From assembly GCA_012799075.1 (NCBI GenBank), contig JAAZLZ010000147.1:1-19332 (forward strand): DNA of 19,332 nt, given 5' to 3'. Below the pieces are notes generated by a model that was not told the origin of the DNA, made no database searches, and saw nothing but the letters and a program-made list of their open reading frames with translations. The stretch is from Bacillota bacterium (GTDB lineage Bacteria > Bacillota > Limnochordia > JAAZLZ01). Position 1 is the first letter of the stretch. Every line of letters begins with the position of its first letter. Made by a program: the position numbers and the translations under genes. Below are positions 1-6,670 of this stretch, piece by piece.

Positions 1-1066
1 AGGGACCGCCGTCGAGGGCTGGCGCCCGGCATTCATCAAGGGTCTCGATCCGGCCGCTCTCCTTCGACCATGCATACCACTTGCCATCTTGGGAAGCAAT
101 GTGCCGTCCTGTTTTTTCGTCGATCAAGACAGCAGCATCACTGTACTTTCGCACGTAGTCTTCATTGTACAATCCCTCGTCCAAGACTATCTTGAGCATT
201 GCCAAGAGGACCGCCAGGTCCGTTCCCGGCTTGATGGGGTACCATTCATCGGCGATGTCGTCGGCCATCGGCGTCTTGATCGGGTTGAAGGCCACAATCT
301 TGGCGCCGTTGCGCTTTCCTTCCGCGATGTGGTTCAAAATTCCCGCCTTGCCGCTCTTGGAGAAAGAGTCAAAGCCAAACCAGAGCATGTACTTCGTCTG
401 GGAATAGTCATAGCCCCAAATCGAGTGGGTTGGGGTGTATGTGCTGGAGTAGAACTTGTTCGGCGGGTTGGTAATCATCAGGGTATTGATGAAGTAGTGG
501 GTGCCAAAGCACTCGGTCCGCTGGTCGCTTCGCCTGACTCCCAGGGATTTGCACAAAAGGTTGGTGTAGGGATCCCCGGGGGAGCACATGATGATTTCTT
601 CCCGGCGAAGCTTCTTGAACTTGTCGATAATCTCATCGACGGCCGTCTTGCTGGGGACGACCACCCATCCAGGGTCTTCGTTTATCCCCCGCTTAGGGTT
701 TGTCCGCTTCATGGTCACCAGGAGCCTGTCCGGATCATAAAGAGAATCGACGAAGGCCAGTCCCTTGATGCAGTACTTCCCCCTGGAGACCGGATCTTCC
801 GGCCGCCCTTCCAAGGAGAGAGCCCGCTCTGGACCGGTGGCCCCATCGACTCCCACCGTCACGTAGTAGGCACAATCGGCTTCACAGGCTCTAGCACAGA
901 CTTGCGGTATCCTCTTCGTCACCGTGTAGGCAGGCTTTTCCTGGGTATGCTTTCCAAAGGCCCGCACCACCTTGAGGTTCCGGAGGGGCGGAGTGACGAC
1001 GGTTACCGCCCCCAGGGCTCCCACCAGCTTGAGAAAGGAACGCCTGGTGATCTTCTTTTCATTCAT
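1..1066 (-). CDS. Tat-exported molybdopterin oxidoreductase, catalytic subunit (C-terminus beyond window)
   Basis: About 355 codons are visible before the window edge cuts the gene, so roughly the first half of a DMSO-reductase-superfamily subunit is present. The ATG at 1066 follows a GGGGGT ribosome site. The N-terminus has a twin-arginine signal (R8-R9-S-F-L-K, then a short hydrophobic stretch), so the protein should be folded with its cofactor and exported by Tat. Cysteines C57, C61, C65 and C99 form a [4Fe-4S] site with spacing Cx3Cx3Cx33C. Downstream come the family's KG and Y-D-P-D-R-L signatures. C186, in T-E-C-F-G-T-H, sits where the Mo-ligating residue is expected, which would point to the Cys-ligated polysulfide/thiosulfate/tetrathionate/arsenate type. 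The W-Y-P-I-K-P-G-T-D segment is a typical molybdopterin-guanine-dinucleotide-binding neighbourhood. The substrate cannot be assigned. The nearby fdhD and tat genes fit its maturation and export. Confidence 0.9.
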   Translation of the reverse strand, partial: MNEKKITRRSFLKLVGALGAVTVVTPPLRNLKVVRAFGKHTQEKPAYTVTKRIPQVCARACEADCAYYVTVGVDGATGPERALSLEGRPEDPVSRGKYCIKGLAFVDSLYDPDRLLVTMKRTNPKRGINEDPGWVVVPSKTAVDEIIDKFKKLRREEIIMCSPGDPYTNLLCKSLGVRRSDQRTECFGTHYFINTLMITNPPNKFYSSTYTPTHSIWGYDYSQTKYMLWFGFDSFSKSGKAGILNHIAEGKRNGAKIVAFNPIKTPMADDIADEWYPIKPGTDLAVLLAMLKIVLDEGLYNEDYVRKYSDAAVLIDEKTGRHIASQDGKWYAWSKESGRIETLDECRAPALDGGP

Positions 1067-1124
1067 AGACACTACCCCCTGTATTGCTGTTGGCATGGCC
1101 ATGCCACTTGTGAACGCGCGCACC

Positions 1125-1130
1125 ATTATA
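1125..1130 (-). promoter_or_regulatory. Candidate -10 box of the molybdopterin oxidoreductase gene
   Basis: The minus strand reads a perfect TATAAT here, which would place the transcription start near 1118 and give a leader of about 50 nt before the ATG at 1066. No convincing -35 hexamer lies 16-18 bases upstream, so the promoter may need an activator. The match could also be chance. Confidence 0.4.
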
Positions 1131-1553
1131 TTCCACGCCTTCCTCAAAAATCCTTTTTCGCAATTGCCCTTTTGTTTGATAACTCACCCAAAGGCCGTCA
1201 CCATAGGCATTTCCATGGGGCAGGCAGCAGCTCAAACCCTAAAATGATGGGTCGTGGCAGGAGTCGGTCTGGCTGCGACAGTTTAGGCGGGGAGCGCGAA
1301 AGTCGAGGTGCTCCTGGAGACAAAAGGCAGCGCACCGGTAGAAAATGGGGGTGCAGCCAGGGGGACAAGGTCAATTCCGGGTGATGGCGCGGAAGGCTGT
1401 AATCTTGGCCACGGGTTGGTCGTCTTTGAGCAAGGAACTGATCCCAAGGTCTGACGATCCCCGGACTAAAGTCCGAGGCTTCTCGGTTCATTTAGATGGG
1501 AACCTACAGCATCTTGACGCGATCGTAGTTGTCCTTGGAATTGTATTTATCCC
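1131..1553. other. Intergenic region with no confident gene
   Basis: This stretch separates the divergent molybdopterin oxidoreductase gene and mntA. Open frames exist on both strands, but they lack a good ribosome site and recognisable domains. The only protein-like signal is a short segment at 1375-1470 resembling an interior piece of a fumarate-reductase-type flavoprotein, listed separately. Confidence 0.5.
1375..1470 (+). pseudogene. Possible relic of a fumarate-reductase-type flavoprotein
   Basis: The frame reads F-R-V-M-A-R-K-A-V-I-L-A-T-G-W and, about 20 residues on, D-D-P-R-T-K. This resembles the segment of flavocytochrome-c/fumarate-reductase flavoproteins in which a basic strand and (A/K)KAV(I/V)(I/L)ATGGF precede a Y-D-P-R motif. 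The intact flavoprotein in this window carries A-K-K-A-V-I-I-A-T-S-G-F, then Y-D-P-R-S-S, at the same spacing. No flavoprotein sequence was recognised on either side of it. The similarity is short, so it could be chance. Confidence 0.3.
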
Positions 1554-1580
1554 TTGACAAAGATATACTGTACTAGGGGG
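1541..1580 (+). promoter_or_regulatory. Candidate promoter and ribosome binding site of mntA-hepT
   Basis: A TATACT hexamer at 1564-1569 lies 17 bases after a weak TTGTAT -35 at 1541-1546. A perfect TTGACA at 1554-1559 is only 4 bases from that -10, so it cannot pair with it. An AGGGGG ribosome site (1575-1580) sits 7 bases before the TTG start at 1588. Transcription from this promoter would give a very short leader. Confidence 0.4.
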
Positions 1581-1587
1581 TGGTCGC

Positions 1588-2103
1588 TTGAAAAAGTGCT
1601 CTTTAGGGAATGGACATATCGACCTTGTACAAGAGCTTTCAGCTTTCTTTGCCGACCGCCAGGAGGTTGTGGCGGCCTATCTCTTCGGCTCACAAGCCAG
1701 AGGACAAGCTGGACCACTAAGTGATGTAGACATCGCGGTGTTGGTGAAAGATGAAGAGCCGCTGTTGGCCCAGTCTCTGGAGTATCGTTTGAGCCTGTGG
1801 AATGGCCTAGCCGCCCTGCTCTACAGGGACGATATTGATGTGGTGCTCCTCAATGAAGCCCCACTATTACTCCGCCACCGGGTCCTTCGCGACGGGGTTT
1901 TACTGGACTGCAAGGACGACCAACTTCGCGTAAGTTTTGCCGCATGTACTTTGCGCGACTACCTCGATACAGCATTTTTGCGTCGACTGGATAGGATCTA
2001 TATGGAAAAGCGCATTCAATCTGGTCAGTTTGGGCGGCCAGTTGAGTATAAGCGCCTTTACCATGTAGATGATACTACAAACCCCACGCAGAATCGAGGG
2101 TGA
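1588..2103 (+). CDS. mntA: MntA-type minimal nucleotidyltransferase antitoxin
   Basis: This is the nucleotidyltransferase of a MntA/HepT toxin-antitoxin pair. In characterised systems MntA transfers AMP units from ATP to a tyrosine of the HepT RNase and inactivates it. The hallmark GSx10DxD motif is exact: G34-S35, ten residues, then D46-V-D48. A third acidic residue, D84 in D-D-I-D-V-V, is in the expected place for the metal-binding carboxylate triad. The first 110 residues cover the minimal fold. The C-terminal tail (about 110-171) is basic and unrecognised. The TTG start is supported by AGGGGG 7 bases upstream. The stop is 6 bases before hepT, so the two genes are co-transcribed and probably translationally coupled. 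Confidence 0.88.
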   Translation: MKKCSLGNGHIDLVQELSAFFADRQEVVAAYLFGSQARGQAGPLSDVDIAVLVKDEEPLLAQSLEYRLSLWNGLAALLYRDDIDVVLLNEAPLLLRHRVLRDGVLLDCKDDQLRVSFAACTLRDYLDTAFLRRLDRIYMEKRIQSGQFGRPVEYKRLYHVDDTTNPTQNRG

Positions 2104-2109
2104 TAAACT

Positions 2110-2547
2110 ATGACATCTAGACTAGATTACGATACTATACACAAACACCTGCAAAACATCCAAGAATCCCTTACAGTATTGGAGCAGATGCGGAACATAC
2201 CCCTTGCCGACTTCAAAGAAGACATCGTCAGATCTTGGGCTGTAGAAAGGGGCCTGGAGCGCTGCATACAAAACGTGCTTGATATCGGTGGTCACATTCT
2301 GGCCTCGATAGGGGTATCACTGCCTAGTGAATATCGACAGACAATTCTCCAACTCGGCGAGCAAGGAGTCCTACCAACAAGTTTTGCCGAGCAGATGGCT
2401 CCAATGGCCGGTTTTCGCAACTTGCTTGTGCACGAATATTTACAGATCGACTTTGATCGAGTATATGATATGCTGCACAACCACCTAGACGATTTCCGGG
2501 CATTTGCCTATTATGTTGCGGAGTTCATGAAATCCAATGGGGGTTAA
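2110..2547 (+). CDS. hepT: HepT-type RNase toxin
   Basis: This is the toxin partner of the preceding antitoxin, a small all-helical HEPN-domain ribonuclease. The catalytic Rx4HxY motif is intact: R103, four residues, H108, E, Y110. In studied homologues R and H perform RNA cleavage, and the Tyr is the residue AMPylated by MntA. Length (145 aa) is normal for the DUF86/HepT family. The ATG follows a GAGGGTG ribosome site that overlaps the end of mntA. With both motifs complete, the module looks functional, either as genome-stabilising or phage-defence cargo. No other mobile-element genes flank it here. Confidence 0.9.
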   Translation: MTSRLDYDTIHKHLQNIQESLTVLEQMRNIPLADFKEDIVRSWAVERGLERCIQNVLDIGGHILASIGVSLPSEYRQTILQLGEQGVLPTSFAEQMAPMAGFRNLLVHEYLQIDFDRVYDMLHNHLDDFRAFAYYVAEFMKSNGG

Positions 2548-2567
2548 CTACAAGCACGCAGAAGGAA

Positions 2568-2631
2568 GGGCCACCATCCCTCCGGTAGATGGTCTAGCGA
2601 TGAACCAGAACCAAAGGGATGAAGGTGGCCC
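2568..2631. repeat. Inverted repeat after hepT (possible terminator)
   Basis: The arms GGGCCACCATCCCT (2568-2581) and AGGGAT-GAA-GGTGGCCC (2615-2631) pair over 14 bp, with a 3-base bulge and a loop of about 33 bases. It lies between the convergent hepT and the minus-strand gene ending at 2650. A bidirectional terminator role is plausible, but no T-tract follows on either strand. Confidence 0.45.
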
Positions 2632-2649
2632 AATAGACACAACCCGAGT

Positions 2650-3777
2650 TTACAAGGTATCCTCTTCCGGCGGCTCAATGATGCCAACTAGCTCCACTTC
2701 GATGGTAGTATCCTCGTCAATCTGGTAAGTTGCTTCAAAGTTGGCTAGAGTCTCTTTGTTTTCTGGTGGAACATAGACGATATACTCATGACCCCTCGTG
2801 ACCCGTGGTACTTCTCCCCATTTATAATCAATCCCTCTGGGAGCTGGCCTGGCGGCGGAAATGCTAACCTTGTACTCGCCCCTAGGCACCCCGATTCGGG
2901 CCTCTCCCTGCTCGTCTGTAAAGTCTGTATACAGATTTGGACGCATGGTGACTTGGGCGTTTCCAATCGGGTCGCTGGTTTCTTTGTCAATCACCCTTAC
3001 GGTTACCTCACAGTCAGGTGGCTGGGCCGTTGAAAAGCTGAAGCTAAAACCACATTCATCATGGGGAATGCCATCATCCGGCCTGGGGAACTTGGCTTCC
3101 CAGGTGAAGCTGCCCGTTTTCTCGGGGGCCTTAAGTTTCAGCACTGTCCAATAAAGGTCAATGGAAGAGGAATATAAAGCATCACCCAATTCGCCGGCAG
3201 CCACCGCGTTTCCGTCTTGATCATAAACCGCAACTTTCTGGTTTGCTAAATTGCAGTGGAGCCCGCACTTGACGCCAACGGTGATCTCAAAGTCCCTTCC
3301 GGCGATGATGGGCGAATCTACATCCCAGACCGCCATGCTCGTTGGGTGGGGCTGAACAGTGAACGAGAAGGCATGGGTGCTTTCCTCATGGATGATGTCC
3401 TCTTCTGCTAACACCGGGAAGACAGCTGTCCACGTATACTCCCCTAAACCCTCCGGGACTTGAACCGTAAACGGGGCAGTCTTATTAGCCGTCCCATCGA
3501 ATTCGACTAGCTCAAGTCCATCGATGACAACGCCCTCTTGCCCTCTTATTGCCAAAGTGTGCCCCACAAGATCGCAGCCAGATGGACATGCAACACAAAG
3601 GGTTAAAACCATTTCATTACCAGTGACGATCTCGCCGGGGGGCTCTTCCATAAAGCTTAGGCTTACGTTGTGCCTTTCAGCCAAAACGTCATCAACATCG
3701 GCCTCATCCGGAAGCCTTTCAACAACCGGCGGGCTGTCGTTGTGGGCTTTCTGCCCATTTGCATTTCCAACGGGCAC
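2650..3777 (-). CDS. Unrecognised protein with two Cys-containing beta-sandwich-like repeats and a carboxypeptidase-regulatory-like domain
   Basis: I do not recognise this 375-residue protein as a named family. Two related units of about 100 residues (roughly 40-141 and 147-250) share a Cys cluster near their start (C61/C64/C68; C171/C175), a T-W-x-A-x-F-P strand and a closing F-S-F strand after an I-H/I-P-H turn. This resembles tandem bacterial Ig-like folds. Residues of about 256-310 look like a CarboxypepD_reg/CnaB-like beta domain, with a D-P-I-G-N-A-Q-V start and a T-D-E-Q-G-E-A-R turn. Such domains usually sit on exported proteins, yet no signal peptide or membrane segment is visible. 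The GTG start is well supported by GGGAGGT 8 bases upstream. It is probably monocistronic: a terminator precedes it upstream at 3943-3980. Confidence 0.75.
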   Translation of the reverse strand: MPVGNANGQKAHNDSPPVVERLPDEADVDDVLAERHNVSLSFMEEPPGEIVTGNEMVLTLCVACPSGCDLVGHTLAIRGQEGVVIDGLELVEFDGTANKTAPFTVQVPEGLGEYTWTAVFPVLAEEDIIHEESTHAFSFTVQPHPTSMAVWDVDSPIIAGRDFEITVGVKCGLHCNLANQKVAVYDQDGNAVAAGELGDALYSSSIDLYWTVLKLKAPEKTGSFTWEAKFPRPDDGIPHDECGFSFSFSTAQPPDCEVTVRVIDKETSDPIGNAQVTMRPNLYTDFTDEQGEARIGVPRGEYKVSISAARPAPRGIDYKWGEVPRVTRGHEYIVYVPPENKETLANFEATYQIDEDTTIEVELVGIIEPPEEDTL

Positions 3778-3813
3778 CTAGCTTTACCTCCCTTAAGTCT
3801 CATTTTGCGTCTA

Positions 3814-3843
3814 AGCATAGCCCTAAGCAGATCCTACTATGCT
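3814..3843. repeat. Short inverted repeat upstream of the repeat-protein gene
   Basis: AGCATAG (3814-3820) and CTATGCT (3837-3843) form a perfect 7-bp dyad, separated by 16 bases, 37-66 bases upstream of the GTG at 3777. It could be an operator for that gene. Its size makes chance occurrence possible. Confidence 0.25.
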
Positions 3844-3942
3844 CCGGTCCAGGGATCCCCCACTCCTTAAGTTGCGAGTCCATCTCCAGTGCCTCGCACC
3901 GTCTATCCTCTAGTGGGCATCCCCCTTGCTTAACCATTGGTG

Positions 3943-3980
3943 GAATTTAAAGGGTCTGCCGTCGATAAGCAGCAGACCCC
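3943..3980 (-). terminator. Intrinsic terminator of the flavoprotein/FMN-protein operon
   Basis: On the minus strand, GGGTCTGC (3979-3972), a 12-base loop and GCAGACCC (3959-3952) form an 8-bp GC-rich stem. A TTTAAATT stretch follows directly. It lies 27 bases past the stop of the FMN-binding protein gene. Confidence 0.75.
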
Positions 3981-4006
3981 ATTTCCTACTTTCTGTTCAG
4001 TCGCCT

Positions 4007-4351
4007 TTAGTCCTGGGCCGCATCTTTCAGGGCGTCTTTGACTGCTTCGATGAACCCTTGGCTCGAAAAGGTCGCTTGTGAAACGGTATCGACTTCGATG
4101 GTCTGTTCATCAAGCATCTGTTTTCTTAGTTTTTCGATTGCCACATCCCCAACAAACCGGGTGTCGTCGAAGTACGTTACCTTGATGTCCTTGATCAGCC
4201 CTTCTTCGATAATGACCTCAACATCGATGTAGTCGCTAAAACCATCCCCTCGACCCTGATAGACTCCATCGATGTACCTTGGACCTTGGGCGACAACCGC
4301 TCCCGTTAGGAGCATTGCCAGCAGGGCAACTACTACCACTTTTTTCGCCAT
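4007..4351 (-). CDS. Secreted FMN-binding domain protein (flavin carrier)
   Basis: This 114-residue protein has a signal peptide (K3-K4, hydrophobic to about residue 20, cleavage near V-V-A-Q) followed by a single FMN_bind domain. The domain's opening D-G-V-Y-x-G-x-G-x-G-F and its central V-x-I-x-x-G-x-I-x-x-I-x-V strands are visible. In this family FMN is attached covalently by ApbE to the Thr of an SGAT-like motif. Here the matching site is S91-Q-A-T94-F-S-S, with Q replacing the usual Gly. The ATG is supported by GGAGGT 8 bases upstream. It lies 22 bases after the FAD protein gene, so the pair probably forms a split version of the FAD/FMN-bind fusions seen in urocanate and fumarate reductases, with the FMN protein as electron donor. 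No ApbE gene is in the window. Confidence 0.88.
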   Translation of the reverse strand: MAKKVVVVALLAMLLTGAVVAQGPRYIDGVYQGRGDGFSDYIDVEVIIEEGLIKDIKVTYFDDTRFVGDVAIEKLRKQMLDEQTIEVDTVSQATFSSQGFIEAVKDALKDAAQD

Positions 4352-4373
4352 TTTATTCTACCTCCGGTCGTCC

Positions 4374-6282
4374 TTACGACCTAGCAGCATGATCTCCTGC
4401 TATATAACCTTGGACAACGCACTTGCCCAAACCATGCTCGCTCCAACCACCGGCCGCTTCTCCCCCGGCATACAGGCCTTCAATGACATTGCCCCAGCGA
4501 TCCTTGACCTGGCAATGTTCATTGACCTGCAGACCACCGTAAGAGTCGTGGTACACGCAAGTGCACCAAGCAGCGTAGAATGGAGGCGTCTCCAGCTTGT
4601 ACTGGATACCATCTTTTTCGAAGTCGACGTCCTTGCCTGCTTCTACGAGGGCATTGTACCTGGCTACTGTCTGCTCCAGGTTCTCTGGCGGCATGGACAC
4701 CTTTTGGTAAGGATTCTCGCTGATCTTCCTTGCCAGTTCAGCTAGTGTCGGCGCCTCGAAGAAGAACTTAGGATCGGTGTAGGGTTCGCCTAGCTTCCAG
4801 CCCTCGCGCTTAACGATGCCGGCATCGAGGATCATCCAGGTTGGTCCAGGGCTGTAATCCGGGTGCTTGGAACCCTCGTTGATCGCCCGGCTGGCATCGG
4901 TGTAAGCCACTGGTGCATATCCACCAGGGATCAGGGTGTTCCGCCAATCATGGGGAACGTAAGGATCTTGGGTTGTATCCCCGATTAGGGTTGGACCACT
5001 TCGGGGGTAAGCGTACCCATCACCGGTCTCATCGTAGAATCGTTTCCCGACCTGGTTGACAACGATAGCGTCGCGCCACACACTCTTCCGCACGTTAATG
5101 CCAGTCGCGCGGGCGAAGGGGAACACGGGGCTATCGATGGGGAATTGGGTGTATACGTACTCACAGCCGACCACGTTGCGCTTTCTCATTGAACCACCGT
5201 GCTCGAGCATCTGGGTGACGCTGCCGAGTATGGCCCCGTGGTTAATGGCGGAGATGATCATGACTCCGTCCTGGGAGCGACCGATCCCGTCGTATGGCTG
5301 GTTGGAAACGATCATTTCATCGGAGCTCCTGGGATCATACATCTTGCGGAACACCTTGTTGCCCATGAATCCGGAGGTCGCGATGATGACGGCCTTTTTG
5401 GCTCTAATGGTGACGGTTTGTCGGCGCTCATCGATATTGCCTTCGGAATAGTAGCTCTCCAGCCGAGTATTGGTTCCCGGCAGGATCCGGGGAGTGTAGC
5501 TGGCAACCACGCCTAGAACCCGACCAGAAAACTGTTCTTCTCTAATCAGGCTGTCGGCGTGGCGATTGAACATGAATTTGGCGCCTTTTTTCCTGGCGCT
5601 TCTCTCTAGGGGTCTAATCAAGGCTGCCCCTGCAGTAAGGGCTGGGCTATAGTTGACGTCTTTGTCCCAAAGATCGTCATCGGGCATATTGTTCCGCGGT
5701 ACGGACACGCCCCATCCGCCGCCCCGTCCAGCTAGCATCAACAGGGCGTCATCCTTAAACCTTACGCCATTGCTCTCCAGATAATCGAACACCTTAGGCT
5801 GAACATTTGCCGATGCACGCATCATGGCAAAGTTGTTGTACCTGTACTCAGGGAGTCCATTCTTGGTCAGGACGGACCAGTCGGTCATGTCCCTGAAGTA
5901 CTTCTCAGGAGAATCTTCTACGCCATGGAGCTTTTGCACCCTGGTCCCACCGCCAAGGGGGGGTAGCTCCACCGCTAATAATTGCCCTCCCACCCACGTC
6001 ATAGTTCTGGTCGATTACCAGAACGGAAGCTCCTGCATCGAGAGCCCTAAGGGCAGCAGGAAGTCCTGTGGCCCCGGCCCCAACAATCACAACGTCAGCT
6101 TCATAGTCCCACTTCTCCGGGATATGGGACTTGGTCTTTTCGGTGGCCATTGCACTGGATGACAACACACCCCCGGCAATTAGCCCAGCAGCCCCAAGTG
6201 CCGTGCCTTTGATGAAATCTCTTCTGCTTAAGTTGCCTTTAGTCGTGCTCTCAACTAGTCTGTCCTGTTTCTTTTCGGACAC
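4374..6282 (-). CDS. Tat-exported fumarate/urocanate-reductase-like flavoprotein, frameshifted
   Basis: This FAD-dependent oxidoreductase of the fumarate reductase/succinate dehydrogenase flavoprotein family is read in two frames: the first from a GTG at 6282 to about 5964, the second from about 5956 to the stop at 4374. The first frame carries a Tat signal (R20-R21-D-F-I-K, then Ala/Gly-rich hydrophobic residues) and the FAD dinucleotide motif G68-A-G-A-T-G73. It runs to I-I-S-G-G-A-T-P. The second continues with P-L-G-G-G-T-R-V-Q-K, exactly as homologues do. The break lies in a run of seven G on the plus strand (5957-5963); six would restore one frame of about 635 aa. The C-terminus ends in the usual G-L-Y-A-G-G-E-A-A-G-G-W FAD-binding segment. 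The substrate is unknown. The gene heads an operon with the FMN-binding protein. The frameshift may be a sequencing error, a slippage switch or true inactivation. Confidence 0.85.
5957..5963. repeat. Homopolymer G7 tract at the frameshift
   Basis: Seven G on the plus strand (seven C in the coding sense) sit exactly where the reading frame changes. One base fewer joins S-G-G-A-T-P to L-G-G-G-T-R in a single frame. Such tracts are common sites of base-call error and of slipped-strand indels. Confidence 0.9.
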
Positions 6283-6303
6283 AATACCCCACCCTTTCCT
6301 TTT

Positions 6304-6337
6304 ATTATCAACAGGTTAATACTTTAATCAACCTGTT
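6304..6337 (-). promoter_or_regulatory. Promoter with overlapping inverted-repeat operator of the flavoprotein operon
   Basis: On the minus strand, a -35 TTGATT (6331-6326), a 16-base spacer and a -10 GATAAT (6309-6304) give a credible sigma-A-type promoter. Its start would lie about 15 bases before the GTG at 6282. A perfect dyad overlaps it: AACAGGTT at 6310-6317 and AACCTGTT at 6330-6337, start-to-start 20 bp, which is two helical turns. One arm abuts the -10 and the other covers part of the -35. That geometry suits repression by a dimeric or tetrameric regulator. No regulator gene lies nearby. Confidence 0.65.
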
Positions 6338-6388
6338 AACGGCCACAGCTGGCTTCCCCCCTTCAAGGGCCATCGCGTCTTGCCTTGG

Positions 6389-6634
6389 TTACTCGGCATC
6401 TTCACCTTGATCCTTCTTAGTCTCAATGGCTGCCGCTTCCTTTACTTCTTTACCGATCTCGGTTGTTGCCTCTTTTACTTCTTTACCGACCTCGGTAATA
6501 TCGCTGGCAGCTGTCTTGAATTCGTGTATCCCTTTCCCAATTGCTCGCCCTATCTCAGGCAATTTGCTAGGACCAAACACCACCAGGGCAATGATCAAGA
6601 TGACAATCAATTCCGTTGTCCCTAATCCAAACAT
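6389..6634 (-). CDS. tatA: Twin-arginine translocase subunit TatA
   Basis: This 81-residue TatA/E-type protein has a short N-terminal membrane helix (about residues 6-20), the F-G-P hinge followed by S-K-L-P-E, and an amphipathic helix (I-G-R-A-I-G-K). A charged tail follows. The tail contains an 11-residue direct repeat, T-E-V-G-K-E-V-K-E-A-T then T-E-I-G-K-E-V-K-E-A-A, encoded by a near-perfect 33-bp tandem duplication. TatA oligomers form the export passage for folded proteins delivered by TatC. It is the last gene of the tat operon, just upstream of the promoter of a Tat-exported flavoprotein. Confidence 0.93.
   Translation of the reverse strand: MFGLGTTELIVILIIALVVFGPSKLPEIGRAIGKGIHEFKTAASDITEVGKEVKEATTEIGKEVKEAAAIETKKDQGEDAE
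6441..6506. repeat. 33-bp tandem duplication inside tatA
   Basis: The string TTTACTTCTTTACCGA recurs at 6441 and 6474, and the surrounding bases also match closely. The period is 33 bp, so 11 residues are duplicated in frame in the cytoplasmic tail of TatA. Confidence 0.8.
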
Positions 6635-6670
6635 TCATAACACCCCTTTCCGAAGGTTAACGACTATGAG

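Noticed and set aside
89..1384. Long plus-strand open frame at the left edge
   Set aside because: It is in codon register opposite the molybdopterin oxidoreductase gene, whose minus-strand translation has Tat, Fe-S and MGD motifs. The plus-strand product has no recognisable domain.
1554..1569. TTGACA and TATACT as a promoter pair for mntA
   Set aside because: Only 4 bases separate them, so they cannot act as -35 and -10 of one promoter. A weaker TTGTAT 17 bases before the -10 is used instead.
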